DNA of 54,497 bases from JAGNRR01 sp964389575 (GCA_964389575.1 CAYMFF010000009.1:1-54497), one strand, 5' to 3'. Counted from the stretch's first letter, positions 1 to 7,941 are shown. The notes: generated by a model from the sequence alone, not told the origin. Made by a program: numbers and translations.

Positions 1-308
1 CGGCTGATGCTGCAGGTGCTGATAAAGCAATGGCCTTTGTAAAAGGAATTGTAGCGCAACCAGAAGTTGGTGAAGAGTATGAAGCGACGGTGAAATCTAT
101 CATGCCTTATGGTGCCTTTGTAGAGTTTATGCCTGGTAAGCAAGGTTTATTGCATATCTCAGAAATTTCGCACTCTCGTCTAGAAAATATGGACGGTGTG
201 TTTAGCGAAGGCGATACGGTTAAAGTGAAGCTCGTTGGCTTGGATAAAAAGACTGGTAAATTTAAACTTTCTCGTAAGGTGCTTTTGCCTAAGGAGGAGA
301 AAGCTTAG
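1..308 (+). CDS. pnp: Polynucleotide phosphorylase, C-terminal part (5' end outside the window)
   Basis: The reading frame is open from base 3, so this is the tail of a longer gene cut by the window edge; the ATG at 30 is internal. The visible part ends the KH domain and then gives a complete S1 RNA-binding domain, with the family features GxVxxIxxYGAFVEFxPGKxGLxHIS and a closing KLSRK. PNPase degrades RNA 3' to 5' with phosphate and its KH and S1 domains hold the substrate. The short tail after the S1 domain and the strong terminator just downstream mark the true gene end. Assignment to pnp rather than another S1 protein rests on the KH-to-S1 junction (IVAQPEVGEEYE) and on the PGKQGLLHIS wording, both typical of PNPase. 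Confidence 0.88.
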   Translation, partial: ADAAGADKAMAFVKGIVAQPEVGEEYEATVKSIMPYGAFVEFMPGKQGLLHISEISHSRLENMDGVFSEGDTVKVKLVGLDKKTGKFKLSRKVLLPKEEKA

Positions 309-342
309 TTAAGTGATAGTTGATAAGTGACAATTGATAATG

Positions 343-368
343 AACCGCTCCTTTGGAGCGGTTTTTTT
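343..368 (+). terminator. Rho-independent terminator after pnp
   Basis: A perfect 9-bp stem (343-351 with 355-363, aaccgctcc / ggagcggtt) with a ttt loop runs into a T tract. It lies 34 bases after the pnp stop codon. The minus gene at 379 ends just beyond it. Confidence 0.85.
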
Positions 369-378
369 GTGAAAATAA

Positions 379-1053
379 TCAAAACAAATTCCTTAGTTTC
401 TTCCATAATGAGGCAATTGAATTTTGAGATACTGTATCTTGGACAGCAGCAATAATCCGAGAGTTTTCTCCTCCACCTGTTTTACCACTGTAGATTCCAT
501 CCCATACTTTCTTTCCTCTATTAATAAAATCTTCTTTTGATACGATTATATTATCCATTGTTCGGATTTCTAAATCATCAAACCAGATTCTCAAATCAAC
601 CGTCTTTGATTGTTCTCCAAAATGTTCAGAAAACATATCAATAGTATTTGAAAAACCTCCCGATTCTTGTAAAGTAATGTCTAAGCTTGTATTCACTTTC
701 CAGGTATCAAACTCTTTCTCGCCCCATTCGGTATTCATAAACTCCCAACCATACATTGACTCTCCCTTGAAATTTGAAATTTCAGTTGACAACTCTTTAT
801 GAGACAATTTCAATATTTCTGCATCATCATTAGCGGCATCTAATTTCAATAGAGCAGCAAAACGACCTACATTTTCAAATTTCAAATAGAACTTATTTTT
901 ATCTAAATCCTCTTCTCCATTTAAATGCACTGCTTCGATAAGAATAGTAATTTCAGCAGTTTTTTTATCAAATTGAAATTCCAGAATTACTGATTCATTA
1001 AGCGCTACACCAAATCCATTTATTATTTCCTTATTGAATTTCACGTTTTTCAA
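379..1053 (-). CDS. Hypothetical protein, 224 aa, soluble
   Basis: I do not recognise this protein. It has no signal peptide, no membrane segment and no cysteine-rich or obvious catalytic motif. It is acidic and mixed alpha/beta in character, with an early run of alternating hydrophobic residues (VILEFQFDKKTAEITILIEAV) and a C-terminus ending in a basic amphipathic stretch (SLWKKLRNLF). It sits alone between pnp and a transposase locus, in the only stretch of the window that looks accessory. Its upstream side (1054-1265) is packed with hairpins. A recently acquired cargo gene is possible, but nothing in the sequence proves transfer. Confidence 0.6.
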   Translation of the reverse strand: MKNVKFNKEIINGFGVALNESVILEFQFDKKTAEITILIEAVHLNGEEDLDKNKFYLKFENVGRFAALLKLDAANDDAEILKLSHKELSTEISNFKGESMYGWEFMNTEWGEKEFDTWKVNTSLDITLQESGGFSNTIDMFSEHFGEQSKTVDLRIWFDDLEIRTMDNIIVSKEDFINRGKKVWDGIYSGKTGGGENSRIIAAVQDTVSQNSIASLWKKLRNLF

Positions 1054-1080
1054 AGATAAGAATACAGTACCTATACTAAT

Positions 1081-1143
1081 TGCCAGCTGTTCGGGATGTT
1101 TTTCAGCCGCTGTTGGTGTTTAGTGTAGCGCCACCAACAGCCA
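1081..1143. repeat. Long-stem hairpin, 10-bp stem with 13-nt loop, beside the REP-like cluster
   Basis: Bases 1109-1118 (gctgttggtg) pair perfectly with 1132-1141 (caccaacagc) around a 13-nt loop. An upstream gctgtt at 1086-1091 could compete for the same 3' arm, so two folds are possible. It does not have the two-hairpin architecture of the three REP-like units next to it. It lies upstream of the unknown gene at 379-1053. It may be an independent interspersed element or a recombination site. Confidence 0.5.
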
Positions 1144-1144
1144 C

Positions 1145-1196
1145 CTATTCGTAGGCTCTGCCTACGAATGATAGAATAGGAAAGAGCCTCTGGCTC
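1145..1196 (-). repeat. REP-like unit C (inverted relative to units A and B)
   Basis: Read on the minus strand this has a 5-bp hairpin (gagcc-aga-ggctc, 1184-1196), a 14-nt linker (1170-1183) with CTATTC at linker positions 5-10, a perfect 10-bp hairpin with triloop aga (1147-1169, attcgtaggc stem), and a closing ATAG (1145-1148). The primary sequence of the stems differs from units A and B but the geometry is the same. It faces unit A head to head with 15 bases between them, like a BIME pair. Confidence 0.75.
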
Positions 1197-1211
1197 GGTA
1201 TCGTTAAACTT

Positions 1212-1264
1212 GCAGCAGGAGCTGCTATTCTATTCCCAAATGCGTCACGAGACGTGACGCATAG
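1212..1264 (+). repeat. REP-like unit A
   Basis: A 5-bp hairpin (gcagc / gctgc, 1212-1225), a 14-nt linker (1226-1239) with CTATTC at 1230-1235, a perfect 10-bp hairpin with triloop aga (1240-1262), then ATAG (1261-1264). It matches unit B at 1872-1924 in 48 of 53 positions. Two of the five differences are a compensating pair in the 10-bp stem. It lies just past the 3' end of the transposase gene. Confidence 0.85.
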
Positions 1265-1282
1265 TTTTTGCTTTGTTTTTTA

Positions 1283-1840
1283 TTACAAAAAACTAATTTC
1301 TAGCTTCCCTGTTTGTTCTCCTTTGTAATAGTCCATTGCACTACTGTAATAATACTCTTCAGCTTTTTCTACGATTTTTCTTTTTACTGGATTTTGGTGG
1401 ATATAGTTAATTCTGCTTTGCAAAATTTCTGATGTACTACATTCAATAGGATGATTAGTCTGTTGCCAAAATTGAAAGTTTTCATTTCGTTTATTGTCCG
1501 CTGCTGCTGCTTTGAAAAGCCAAAGCAACCAGCCTTTTCTACTTTCTTTGGAATTGGATTCAATAGCATCTATAACTTGTCTTGAGGTGTATTGTTTCAA
1601 ATCTCGTAAGGTATCAGAGAGTCGCTGCGGAGATTTACTAGAACAGATGATATGGACATGATTGGACATAATACACCAAGCATGAACTTTTAAAAATTTC
1701 TTTTCTTGGCAGTATTTTAGGCTTTCTAAAATTATTTCTGAGTATAAATCTCTGGAGAATACATCGGCCCACTGAACTACGGTAAATGTGAGAAAATAAA
1801 CAGCGTGCTGATCTTTAATATTGTAACCTCCTCGATACAT
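1283..1840 (-). CDS. REP-associated tyrosine transposase (RAYT), Y1/HUH family
   Basis: This is a single-strand DNA transposase of the IS200/IS605-like Y1 superfamily in its domesticated RAYT branch. The metal-binding HUH motif is His61-Val-His63 in the segment WCIMSNHVHII, and the probable nucleophile is Tyr146 in NYIHQNPVK, the RAYT hallmark. The C-terminus has the usual YYYSSAMDY segment. At 185 aa it has full family length and no disruption. RAYTs act on REP palindromes rather than on IS ends. Here the gene is bracketed by two near-identical REP-like units (A at 1212-1264, B at 1872-1924), which strongly supports the call. No other IS ends or target-site duplication were seen. Confidence 0.9.
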   Translation of the reverse strand: MYRGGYNIKDQHAVYFLTFTVVQWADVFSRDLYSEIILESLKYCQEKKFLKVHAWCIMSNHVHIICSSKSPQRLSDTLRDLKQYTSRQVIDAIESNSKESRKGWLLWLFKAAAADNKRNENFQFWQQTNHPIECSTSEILQSRINYIHQNPVKRKIVEKAEEYYYSSAMDYYKGEQTGKLEISFL

Positions 1841-1871
1841 TTTATAAATTTATAACAATATGGTTGAAGTC

Positions 1872-1924
1872 GCAGCAGGAGCTGCTAGACTATTCCCAAA
1901 TCCGTCACGAAACGTGACGGATAG
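1872..1924 (+). repeat. REP-like unit B
   Basis: Same layout and orientation as unit A: a 5-bp hairpin (1872-1885), a 14-nt linker with CTATTC at 1890-1895, a perfect 10-bp hairpin with triloop aaa (1900-1922), then ATAG (1921-1924). It lies upstream of the transposase start codon. Relative to unit A, a G-C stem pair is changed to C-G on both sides, so pairing is kept. Confidence 0.85.
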
Positions 1925-1999
1925 ATTCGAAGGCAAAAATTTGTGCGAATTGTAATAATAAACGTTTCAATTATTAGCACCACATTAACCCAGTGATAC

Positions 2000-2031
2000 T
2001 TGCAACTGCAGGTTCTATTCTGTTACCTTTG
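2000..2031 (+). promoter_or_regulatory. Bacteroidota promoter, TTG-N21-TACCTTTG
   Basis: TTG at 2000-2002 and TACCTTTG at 2024-2031 fit the TTG / TAnnTTTG consensus of the Bacteroidota primary sigma factor. The start codon at 2050 is 18 bases downstream. The promoter lies inside a longer open frame starting at 1993, so it argues for the 2050 start. Confidence 0.7.
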
Positions 2032-2049
2032 CGACTTATTACAACAATT

Positions 2050-2475
2050 ATGAAAAAAGTATTAAACGTATTAATGGTATTGACAATTTGTGCAGTAGCA
2101 TTTCAATCCTGTAAGTCAGGGAACGACGAGAAAGAAGTACAAGGTATTGCTAATGATTTTATCACAGCTATCGCCAATGAAGAGTATGACAAAGCAAAAG
2201 AATTAGCAACTGATGAAACGGACAAAATGCTAGAGCAGTTAAAAATGTTCTCATCTATGGTTCCAGATTCATTACAAGCAGAAATGGACTCTGCAAGAGC
2301 TGTTGCTCGTAATGCAACCTACACTTTTGGTACTACTACCTTCAATGAAGAAGGAACTGAAGCGACTATCAAATTCACAAGTAGTGAAGCTCCTGAAAAT
2401 GAAGAGACGATCGTACTTAAAAAGGTAGATAAAAAATGGTTAGCTGATTTAGAAGCTGGTATGCCATCGAACTAA
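2050..2475 (+). CDS. Small DUF4878-like lipoprotein, 141 aa
   Basis: The protein starts with a lipoprotein signal peptide: MKK, a hydrophobic core, then a lipobox with Cys21 in VAFQSC. The mature part opens with KSGNDEKEV, a charged stretch like those that send Bacteroidota lipoproteins to the surface. The remaining 120 residues resemble the NTF2-like DUF4878 fold: a helix carrying FITAIANEEYDKAKELAT, then a sheet ending in VLKKVDKKWLADL. The family has no established biochemical role. An upstream in-frame ATG at 1993 would add 19 residues and destroy the signal peptide, and it lies upstream of the promoter. The gene is monocistronic and converges on the beta-propeller gene. Confidence 0.8.
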   Translation: MKKVLNVLMVLTICAVAFQSCKSGNDEKEVQGIANDFITAIANEEYDKAKELATDETDKMLEQLKMFSSMVPDSLQAEMDSARAVARNATYTFGTTTFNEEGTEATIKFTSSEAPENEETIVLKKVDKKWLADLEAGMPSN

Positions 2476-2496
2476 TTATTCCAATTAAGAATAAAC

Positions 2497-2533
2497 AAAA
2501 AACACCACGCAATGCCTGGTGTTTTTTTTATGT
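2497..2533. terminator. Bidirectional terminator between two convergent genes
   Basis: Stem aacacca / tggtgtt (2501-2507 with 2517-2523) with a short inner gc/gc helix. It is preceded by an A tract and followed by a T tract, so it can serve the plus gene ending at 2475 and the minus gene ending at 2557. Confidence 0.75.
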
Positions 2534-2556
2534 ATTTTTTTATGTATTTTTTTAAA

Positions 2557-3687
2557 TTAAAAAGGACTGACACCACTTACTCCTGAATAAAACTCAGTAG
2601 TGATATTATCTACCACCGGCGACCCATCGGCGCTATAATCCATATTTGTTTTCCAAACTAGACTTCCCGTGCGCACATTAATACAATACATGAACTTATC
2701 ATATGATGTAAAGAATGCCTGATCGCCAACCACGGTTGGAGACGAAGTAATTAAACTACCAGTTGGGTATTTCCATTTCAAGGTTCCAGTCACGTGATCA
2801 ATGGCATATAAATTGTAATCATGACAACCTACTAAAACGGTATTCGTCGGAATATGAATGGCTGGTGAAGAACGAACACGTTCTTGCGTGGGAACACTCC
2901 AACGCAACAAACCTTGCTGTCCCGTTCCGGCTAGCATATCAACACAATAAATATTATTATCATCACTACCCGAAATACTCATGCCACCATAAACTAATGG
3001 TGAAGATTTTACTTGAGCAGCAGTTGTATATGACCATATTAAAGCTCCGTTGGAAGCCTCAATACTGTACATTTTGTTGTCATCATCGCCAAAATAAAGT
3101 GCACTTCCTTCAGGTTTAACGGTAGTTGTTATATCCCCAAAACCACTAGCTACCCAGTCTGCATTTCCACTAGTGTCTACACAGTGAACTTGATTTCCAA
3201 AAGCCAAATACATTTTAGCACCTCTTAAACTCACACCACTAGTAGCGGGTCCATTGTTCCCATCATAATCCCACTTCAAACCTCCATCCGGAAAGTAACA
3301 GTAAAGTTTTGTTCCACCGGCTACATAAATTAATGTATCCGAGGCGGCAATGGAAAGCCCATTAGTATTAGGAATCGTTTTTTTCACCAATTCATCTTGG
3401 TTTCTCAAATCCCAAGAATAAAAAGTTCCATCTTCAGTTATCACATATAAAGAATCGCCTAAAATAACAGGCGAGCCTGACATCTTAGAGTTCAATGATT
3501 TTTCCCAGGTTTTATTACCTGTTTCGGCATTGTAACCATACAATCGATTACTATTAGTTGTAGTAAATACGGTAAAATCACGTTCATCTGGCAATGGGTC
3601 GTCTGGACTCATCTTTTTATCGCAACTGGCAAAGGCCATTGCGAACATCACTAATAGGAAAATTGAAGCTATATTTTTCTGAAACAT
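2557..3687 (-). CDS. PQQ-like beta-propeller lipoprotein (BamB-like fold)
   Basis: A lipoprotein signal peptide ends in FASC with Cys22. After a short Asp/Pro linker come about seven blade repeats of the PQQ/WD-like type, each with a form of 'sSPvv...vyvgs.d..lYalda.tG.l.W' (for example YNLYAIDHVTGTLKWKYPTG). No catalytic residues are expected in this fold. Such propellers act as binding scaffolds, as BamB does in the outer-membrane assembly complex, but there is no direct evidence that this one joins the Bam machine encoded nearby. It is a single gene with its own downstream terminator. The C-terminus ends in SGVSGVSPF without a T9SS sorting domain. Confidence 0.8.
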   Translation of the reverse strand: MFQKNIASIFLLVMFAMAFASCDKKMSPDDPLPDERDFTVFTTTNSNRLYGYNAETGNKTWEKSLNSKMSGSPVILGDSLYVITEDGTFYSWDLRNQDELVKKTIPNTNGLSIAASDTLIYVAGGTKLYCYFPDGGLKWDYDGNNGPATSGVSLRGAKMYLAFGNQVHCVDTSGNADWVASGFGDITTTVKPEGSALYFGDDDNKMYSIEASNGALIWSYTTAAQVKSSPLVYGGMSISGSDDNNIYCVDMLAGTGQQGLLRWSVPTQERVRSSPAIHIPTNTVLVGCHDYNLYAIDHVTGTLKWKYPTGSLITSSPTVVGDQAFFTSYDKFMYCINVRTGSLVWKTNMDYSADGSPVVDNITTEFYSGVSGVSPF

Positions 3688-3836
3688 ATAACAATTAGTT
3701 GTTTAACAAATATAATGAAGCTAAACGTATAAAAGCTGATTCCTAAGGTGAAAAAAAGAACAGTCATTTTGCTGTGAAAGCTGTGTTAAACTAATTATAG
3801 TCTAATCTTTTAACAGCGTTTAAAAACTCCAAACCT

Positions 3837-3844
3837 TATTTTTG
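3837..3844 (+). promoter_or_regulatory. -7 box TATTTTTG directly upstream of uppS
   Basis: TATTTTTG matches TAnnTTTG and ends only seven bases before the uppS ATG, predicting a leader of a few bases. No TTG is found at the expected -33 distance, so the site is only partly supported. Confidence 0.4.
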
Positions 3845-3851
3845 TAGGTTA

Positions 3852-4592
3852 ATGATTGACCTCATTCAACAAGAAAAACTGCCACGGCATATCGCCATCA
3901 TCATGGATGGTAATGGTCGTTGGGCAAAAGAGCGAAATCAAAATCGCCTATTTGGCCATCAGCAAGGTGTAATGAGTGTGCGCGAAGTGGTGGAGGGATG
4001 CGCAGAAGTAGGTGTTGAATATCTCACACTTTACGCATTTAGCACCGAAAATTGGAAACGTCCGCAAGCCGAGGTGAATGGTTTAATGGAATTATTAGTT
4101 TCAACACTTCAATCGGAAATCGAAAAACTGCATGAGAACAACATTCGTTTGGATGTAATCGGTGATATTGATAGTTTACCCGCGGTTTGTATTGAACAAT
4201 TGCATAATGCCAAAGAGCTTACCAAAAACAACACGGGGCTTACGTTAGTTTTGGCTTTGAGTTATAGTGCTAAATGGGAAATTATTAATGCCATGAAGAA
4301 AATTGCAACGAGCACAAAGAATGGTAAAATTGATCCTGCCGATATAACCGATGAACTTATAAAAGAAAACTTGAGTACTAAAGATATTCCGGACCCGGAG
4401 TTCATGATTCGAACCAGTGGCGAACACAGAATCAGTAATTTCTTATTATATCAATTGGCATATGCCGAATTGTACTTTACCAATACTCATTGGCCCGATT
4501 TCAAAAAAGAAAATCTTTTTGAGGCCATTTTAAATTATCAAAACCGCGAAAGACGCTTTGGAAAAATAAGCGAGCAGCTAAAAACAGTATAA
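3852..4592 (+). CDS. uppS: Undecaprenyl diphosphate synthase
   Basis: This is a cis-prenyltransferase that extends farnesyl diphosphate with eight isopentenyl units to make the C55 lipid carrier for peptidoglycan and surface polysaccharide synthesis. The signature HIAIIMDGNGRWAK places the catalytic Asp at residue 19. The C-terminal family block (MIRTSGEHRISNFLLYQ, then AELYFTNTHWPDF) and the final RERRFG are all present. The length of 246 aa is usual. The start at 3852 gives the standard short N-terminus. It is first in an operon with bamA, seven bases downstream, an arrangement common in Bacteroidota that joins wall and outer-membrane biogenesis. Confidence 0.95.
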   Translation: MIDLIQQEKLPRHIAIIMDGNGRWAKERNQNRLFGHQQGVMSVREVVEGCAEVGVEYLTLYAFSTENWKRPQAEVNGLMELLVSTLQSEIEKLHENNIRLDVIGDIDSLPAVCIEQLHNAKELTKNNTGLTLVLALSYSAKWEIINAMKKIATSTKNGKIDPADITDELIKENLSTKDIPDPEFMIRTSGEHRISNFLLYQLAYAELYFTNTHWPDFKKENLFEAILNYQNRERRFGKISEQLKTV

Positions 4593-4599
4593 CATTCTA

Positions 4600-7245
4600 A
4601 TGAATTCAAATTTTAAAATAACGACTTACTTGCTTGCTTTGCTATTTTTTGCATCCAGCAGTGCGTCAGCGCAAATCCAATTGGGAGGTAATAAAGGGAA
4701 TCGAAATAGTTCCTTCAATGTTTCCTCTAATCAATATACCGTTGGTGGTATAACAGTAAGTGGTTCTAAATTTATTGACGAAGAATTATTAATCTCAATC
4801 TCTGGATTAACAGTGGGTAGCAAAATAACAGTGCCCAACGATGCTAAATTAAGTAAGGCGATTCGAAACCTTTGGAAGCAAAAACTTTTTTCTGATATAG
4901 AAATTAACGCAACACGATTCTTAAATGATAAAGTGTTTTTGGATATAAAAATTACGGAAAGACCGCGTCTTTCTAAATTTAATTTTATTGGTATTAAAGC
5001 CAATGATGCCAAGGAGTTGAAAGGTAAACTCGACTTGGTAAAATCACGTGTTATTACAGAAAGCACCAAGAAAAAAGCGGTTCAACGAATTAAGAAATTT
5101 TATGCCGACAAAGGGCATATTAATACTGCTGTACGTGTCATTGAAAGACCGGATACTGCGTTTACTAATATGAGCATTTTGACTTTTGTAATTAACATCG
5201 GTCCAAAAATCAAGATTAATCAAATTAATGTTTTTGGAAACAAATTTGCCAATACCATGCGTTTGAAACGAACCATGAAAGAAAGCAAAGAGATGGCTCG
5301 ATTATCGTTGCACCCTGTGGCGAATGAAAGTGTTTATGGTAAAAACGACATTAGTGCTAAATCGTATATTAAGAATAAAGGTTTTTTGAGCTTGTCAAAA
5401 ACAGCTCAACTTTTGGATCCTTATTTTAGATATAAAGTTTTCTCGGCATCGAAATTCGATCAAAACAAATTTGAGAATGATAAACGATCCATGGTGGATT
5501 ATTATAATTCTATCGGCTATCGCGATGCGAGTATCGCAAAAGACACAACTTACTTTGCCGAGAATGGTCATCTGAACATTGACGTTATGGTGGATGAAGG
5601 AAGTAAATATTACTTCGGAGATTTCAATTGGAAAGGAAATACAAAATTCACGGCTGACGTTTTAAATAAAATGTTGGGTATCAAAAAAGGTGACATTTAT
5701 AATCAGGAATTATTAGATAAGCGATTAGGAAAAATACCAACCCAAGAAGGCGATGATATTAGTTCGCGTTATTTGGACGATGGTTATTTAAGTTTTAATA
5801 CCAATGTTACAGAACGTTCTATCAATGGTGATACTATTAATTTTAATATACAGCTAGTAGAAGGTGATCAATACACGATCCGAAATGTAAATATTTCTGG
5901 TAATGATCGCACGCATGAACATGTGATACGCAGGGAACTGCGCATTTTGCCAGGTAATAAATTTAGCCGAGCAGATTTAATTCGTTCTCAACGAGAAATT
6001 GCAAACTTAGGTTTCTTTGACGCAGAAAAAATTGGTATCACACCTAAGCCCAATAATGATGGAACGGTAGATATAGACATTAGCGTTGTAGAAAAATCTT
6101 CAGACCAACTAGAGCTTCAAGCAGGATTTGGTGGCGGTTTGGGAATCACAGGAACTGTTGGTGTTTCCTTCAATAATTTCTCATTAAAAAACATGACCAA
6201 GAAAGGCGCATGGGATCCTTTACCAATGGGCGATGGTCAAAAACTATCGCTTCGTGGTCAGGCCAATGGTAAATGGTACAATTCTATTACAGCTAGTTTT
6301 ACTGAGCCTTGGCTTGGTGGTAAAAAACCAACTGCTCTTTCGTTGAGTGCGTATCGTACCTATTTTGCCGGAACATTTGGATCTAACACACCGGGTAATA
6401 TGACTACTTTAGGTTTAGGAGCAACAATCAGTAAAAGACTTCGTTGGCCCGATGACAACTTCATTGTTTCTTATGGTTTAAACTATCAGCGTTATAACAT
6501 TAATAATTATACCTTCTTTGAAGGATTTAATAATGGTCAAGCAAATAATCTGAGTTTCAAATTCACATTGGCAAGAACATCTATAGATCAGCCTTTGTAT
6601 CCACGTAGTGGAAGCAACATTCGATTTACCGCGCAGATTACACCACCCTATTCTTCGTTTAATAATCTAGATTACGAAACCGCAACACAAGAAGATAAAT
6701 ATAAGTGGATTGAATATCACAAGTATCGTTTCAGAGCGGAATGGTACCAACGTATCAAGGGTAACTTGGTATTAAAACTCGCTACGAAGCATGGCTACCT
6801 AGGCTATTATAATAATGCGGCCCAATCGCCCTTTGAGCGTTTCCAAGTGGGTGGTGATGGGATCCAAGGATTTACCATTTTTGGTAGAGATATCATTGCA
6901 CACCGTGGATATGAAATTTATACAGATCAAGGTGGAGCCACCATTTTTAATAAATACACAGCGGAGTTACGCTACCCGCTTTCATTAAATCCTAGCTCTA
7001 CTATTTATGGTTTGGCTTGGTATGAAGCTGCCAATGCATGGAATAGTTTCAGACAATTTAATCCGTTCGAATTAAATCGAGCCACTGGATTAGGTGTTCG
7101 AATTTTCTTACCGATGTTTGGATTATTAGGTCTTGACTATGGTGTACGATTTGATAGCCCTAATGGACAACAAGCAATTGGAAGTGGCGTAAAATTAGGT
7201 GGTGCGGCTAAATTTACCTTTATGTTGGGTCAAGAGCCTGATTAA
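4600..7245 (+). CDS. bamA: Outer-membrane protein assembly factor BamA
   Basis: This is the central Omp85 protein that folds and inserts beta-barrels into the outer membrane. A signal peptide (positive start, hydrophobic core, cleavage near SASAQ, about residue 25) is followed by roughly five POTRA domains over residues 45-480. Examples are YTVGGITVSGSKFIDEELL near the start and YTIRNVNISGNDRTHEHVIRREL before the barrel. The remaining C-terminal part is the 16-strand Omp85 barrel, including ERFQVGGDGIQGF, the lid-lock-like region, and GLGVRIFLPMFG. At 881 aa it has usual length for Bacteroidota. The end (KFTFMLGQEPD) extends a few residues past the aromatic terminal strand. Co-transcribed with uppS and followed by two Skp-like chaperone genes. 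Confidence 0.95.
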   Translation: MNSNFKITTYLLALLFFASSSASAQIQLGGNKGNRNSSFNVSSNQYTVGGITVSGSKFIDEELLISISGLTVGSKITVPNDAKLSKAIRNLWKQKLFSDIEINATRFLNDKVFLDIKITERPRLSKFNFIGIKANDAKELKGKLDLVKSRVITESTKKKAVQRIKKFYADKGHINTAVRVIERPDTAFTNMSILTFVINIGPKIKINQINVFGNKFANTMRLKRTMKESKEMARLSLHPVANESVYGKNDISAKSYIKNKGFLSLSKTAQLLDPYFRYKVFSASKFDQNKFENDKRSMVDYYNSIGYRDASIAKDTTYFAENGHLNIDVMVDEGSKYYFGDFNWKGNTKFTADVLNKMLGIKKGDIYNQELLDKRLGKIPTQEGDDISSRYLDDGYLSFNTNVTERSINGDTINFNIQLVEGDQYTIRNVNISGNDRTHEHVIRRELRILPGNKFSRADLIRSQREIANLGFFDAEKIGITPKPNNDGTVDIDISVVEKSSDQLELQAGFGGGLGITGTVGVSFNNFSLKNMTKKGAWDPLPMGDGQKLSLRGQANGKWYNSITASFTEPWLGGKKPTALSLSAYRTYFAGTFGSNTPGNMTTLGLGATISKRLRWPDDNFIVSYGLNYQRYNINNYTFFEGFNNGQANNLSFKFTLARTSIDQPLYPRSGSNIRFTAQITPPYSSFNNLDYETATQEDKYKWIEYHKYRFRAEWYQRIKGNLVLKLATKHGYLGYYNNAAQSPFERFQVGGDGIQGFTIFGRDIIAHRGYEIYTDQGGATIFNKYTAELRYPLSLNPSSTIYGLAWYEAANAWNSFRQFNPFELNRATGLGVRIFLPMFGLLGLDYGVRFDSPNGQQAIGSGVKLGGAAKFTFMLGQEPD

Positions 7246-7388
7246 TCATACTTTTTTTATAAATAATAATATTCTCAAACAATTGATATCACTGCGTCCT
7301 GAGCAATAATGGGTATAAAATAAAGTTAAAGCCTTTCTAGTCTCTTAACTTTTTAGTCTATTTGTAGTCAGACAACAGTACAAAAACT

Positions 7389-7928
7389 ATGAACATGAGT
7401 AAAAAAATAATCTTGCTACTAATAGTAGCCATTGGACTTTCTACTGCACCTGTTGCAGCACAACGTTATTGCGTAATTGATTCTGAATATATTTTAGATA
7501 ATCTAAACGAATACAAACGTGCACAAACTAAATTAGACGATATTTCTAAAACCTGGCAGAAAGAAATTGACACTAAAATTCAGGAAGTGGAACGTTTATA
7601 CAAGTCATATCAAGCCGAATCAGTAATGCTGAGCGATGAGATGAAAAAAAGACGTGAAGACAATATAATTAATAAAGAAAAAGAAGCAAAAACCTTACAA
7701 AAGCAACGTTTTGGGTTCGAAGGTGATTTATTCAAAAAACGTCAAGAATTAGTAAAACCAGTACAAGACAAGGTATATAATTCAGTACAAAAAATTGCAA
7801 AGCGTAAAGGCTATGATATCATTTTTGATAAGTCTAGCGATTTAAGCATTTTTTATAGCATTCCAAAAATTGACATGAGTGATGCTATTTTACTTGACTT
7901 AGGGGTAACAAATCCTAAACGTAAATAA
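7389..7928 (+). CDS. OmpH/Skp family periplasmic chaperone, first copy
   Basis: A signal peptide (MNMSKK, hydrophobic core, VAAQ) is followed by the Skp-like layout. A beta segment (RYCVIDSEYILDNL) and a final beta segment (GYDIIFDKSSDLSIFY) flank a long charged coiled-coil hairpin over residues 45-140. Skp-type proteins form trimers that hold unfolded outer-membrane proteins for BamA, which is encoded just upstream. At 179 aa the length is normal. The second Met (MSKK) is an equally good start. The gap from bamA is 143 bases, so it may have its own promoter, but I did not find a clean box. Confidence 0.88.
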   Translation: MNMSKKIILLLIVAIGLSTAPVAAQRYCVIDSEYILDNLNEYKRAQTKLDDISKTWQKEIDTKIQEVERLYKSYQAESVMLSDEMKKRREDNIINKEKEAKTLQKQRFGFEGDLFKKRQELVKPVQDKVYNSVQKIAKRKGYDIIFDKSSDLSIFYSIPKIDMSDAILLDLGVTNPKRK

Positions 7929-7941
7929 GAAGCTTTGCACT

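Noticed and set aside
1384..1569. A 61-codon frame inside the transposase gene
   Set aside because: It overlaps the RAYT gene on the same strand in another frame; the RAYT has all family motifs.
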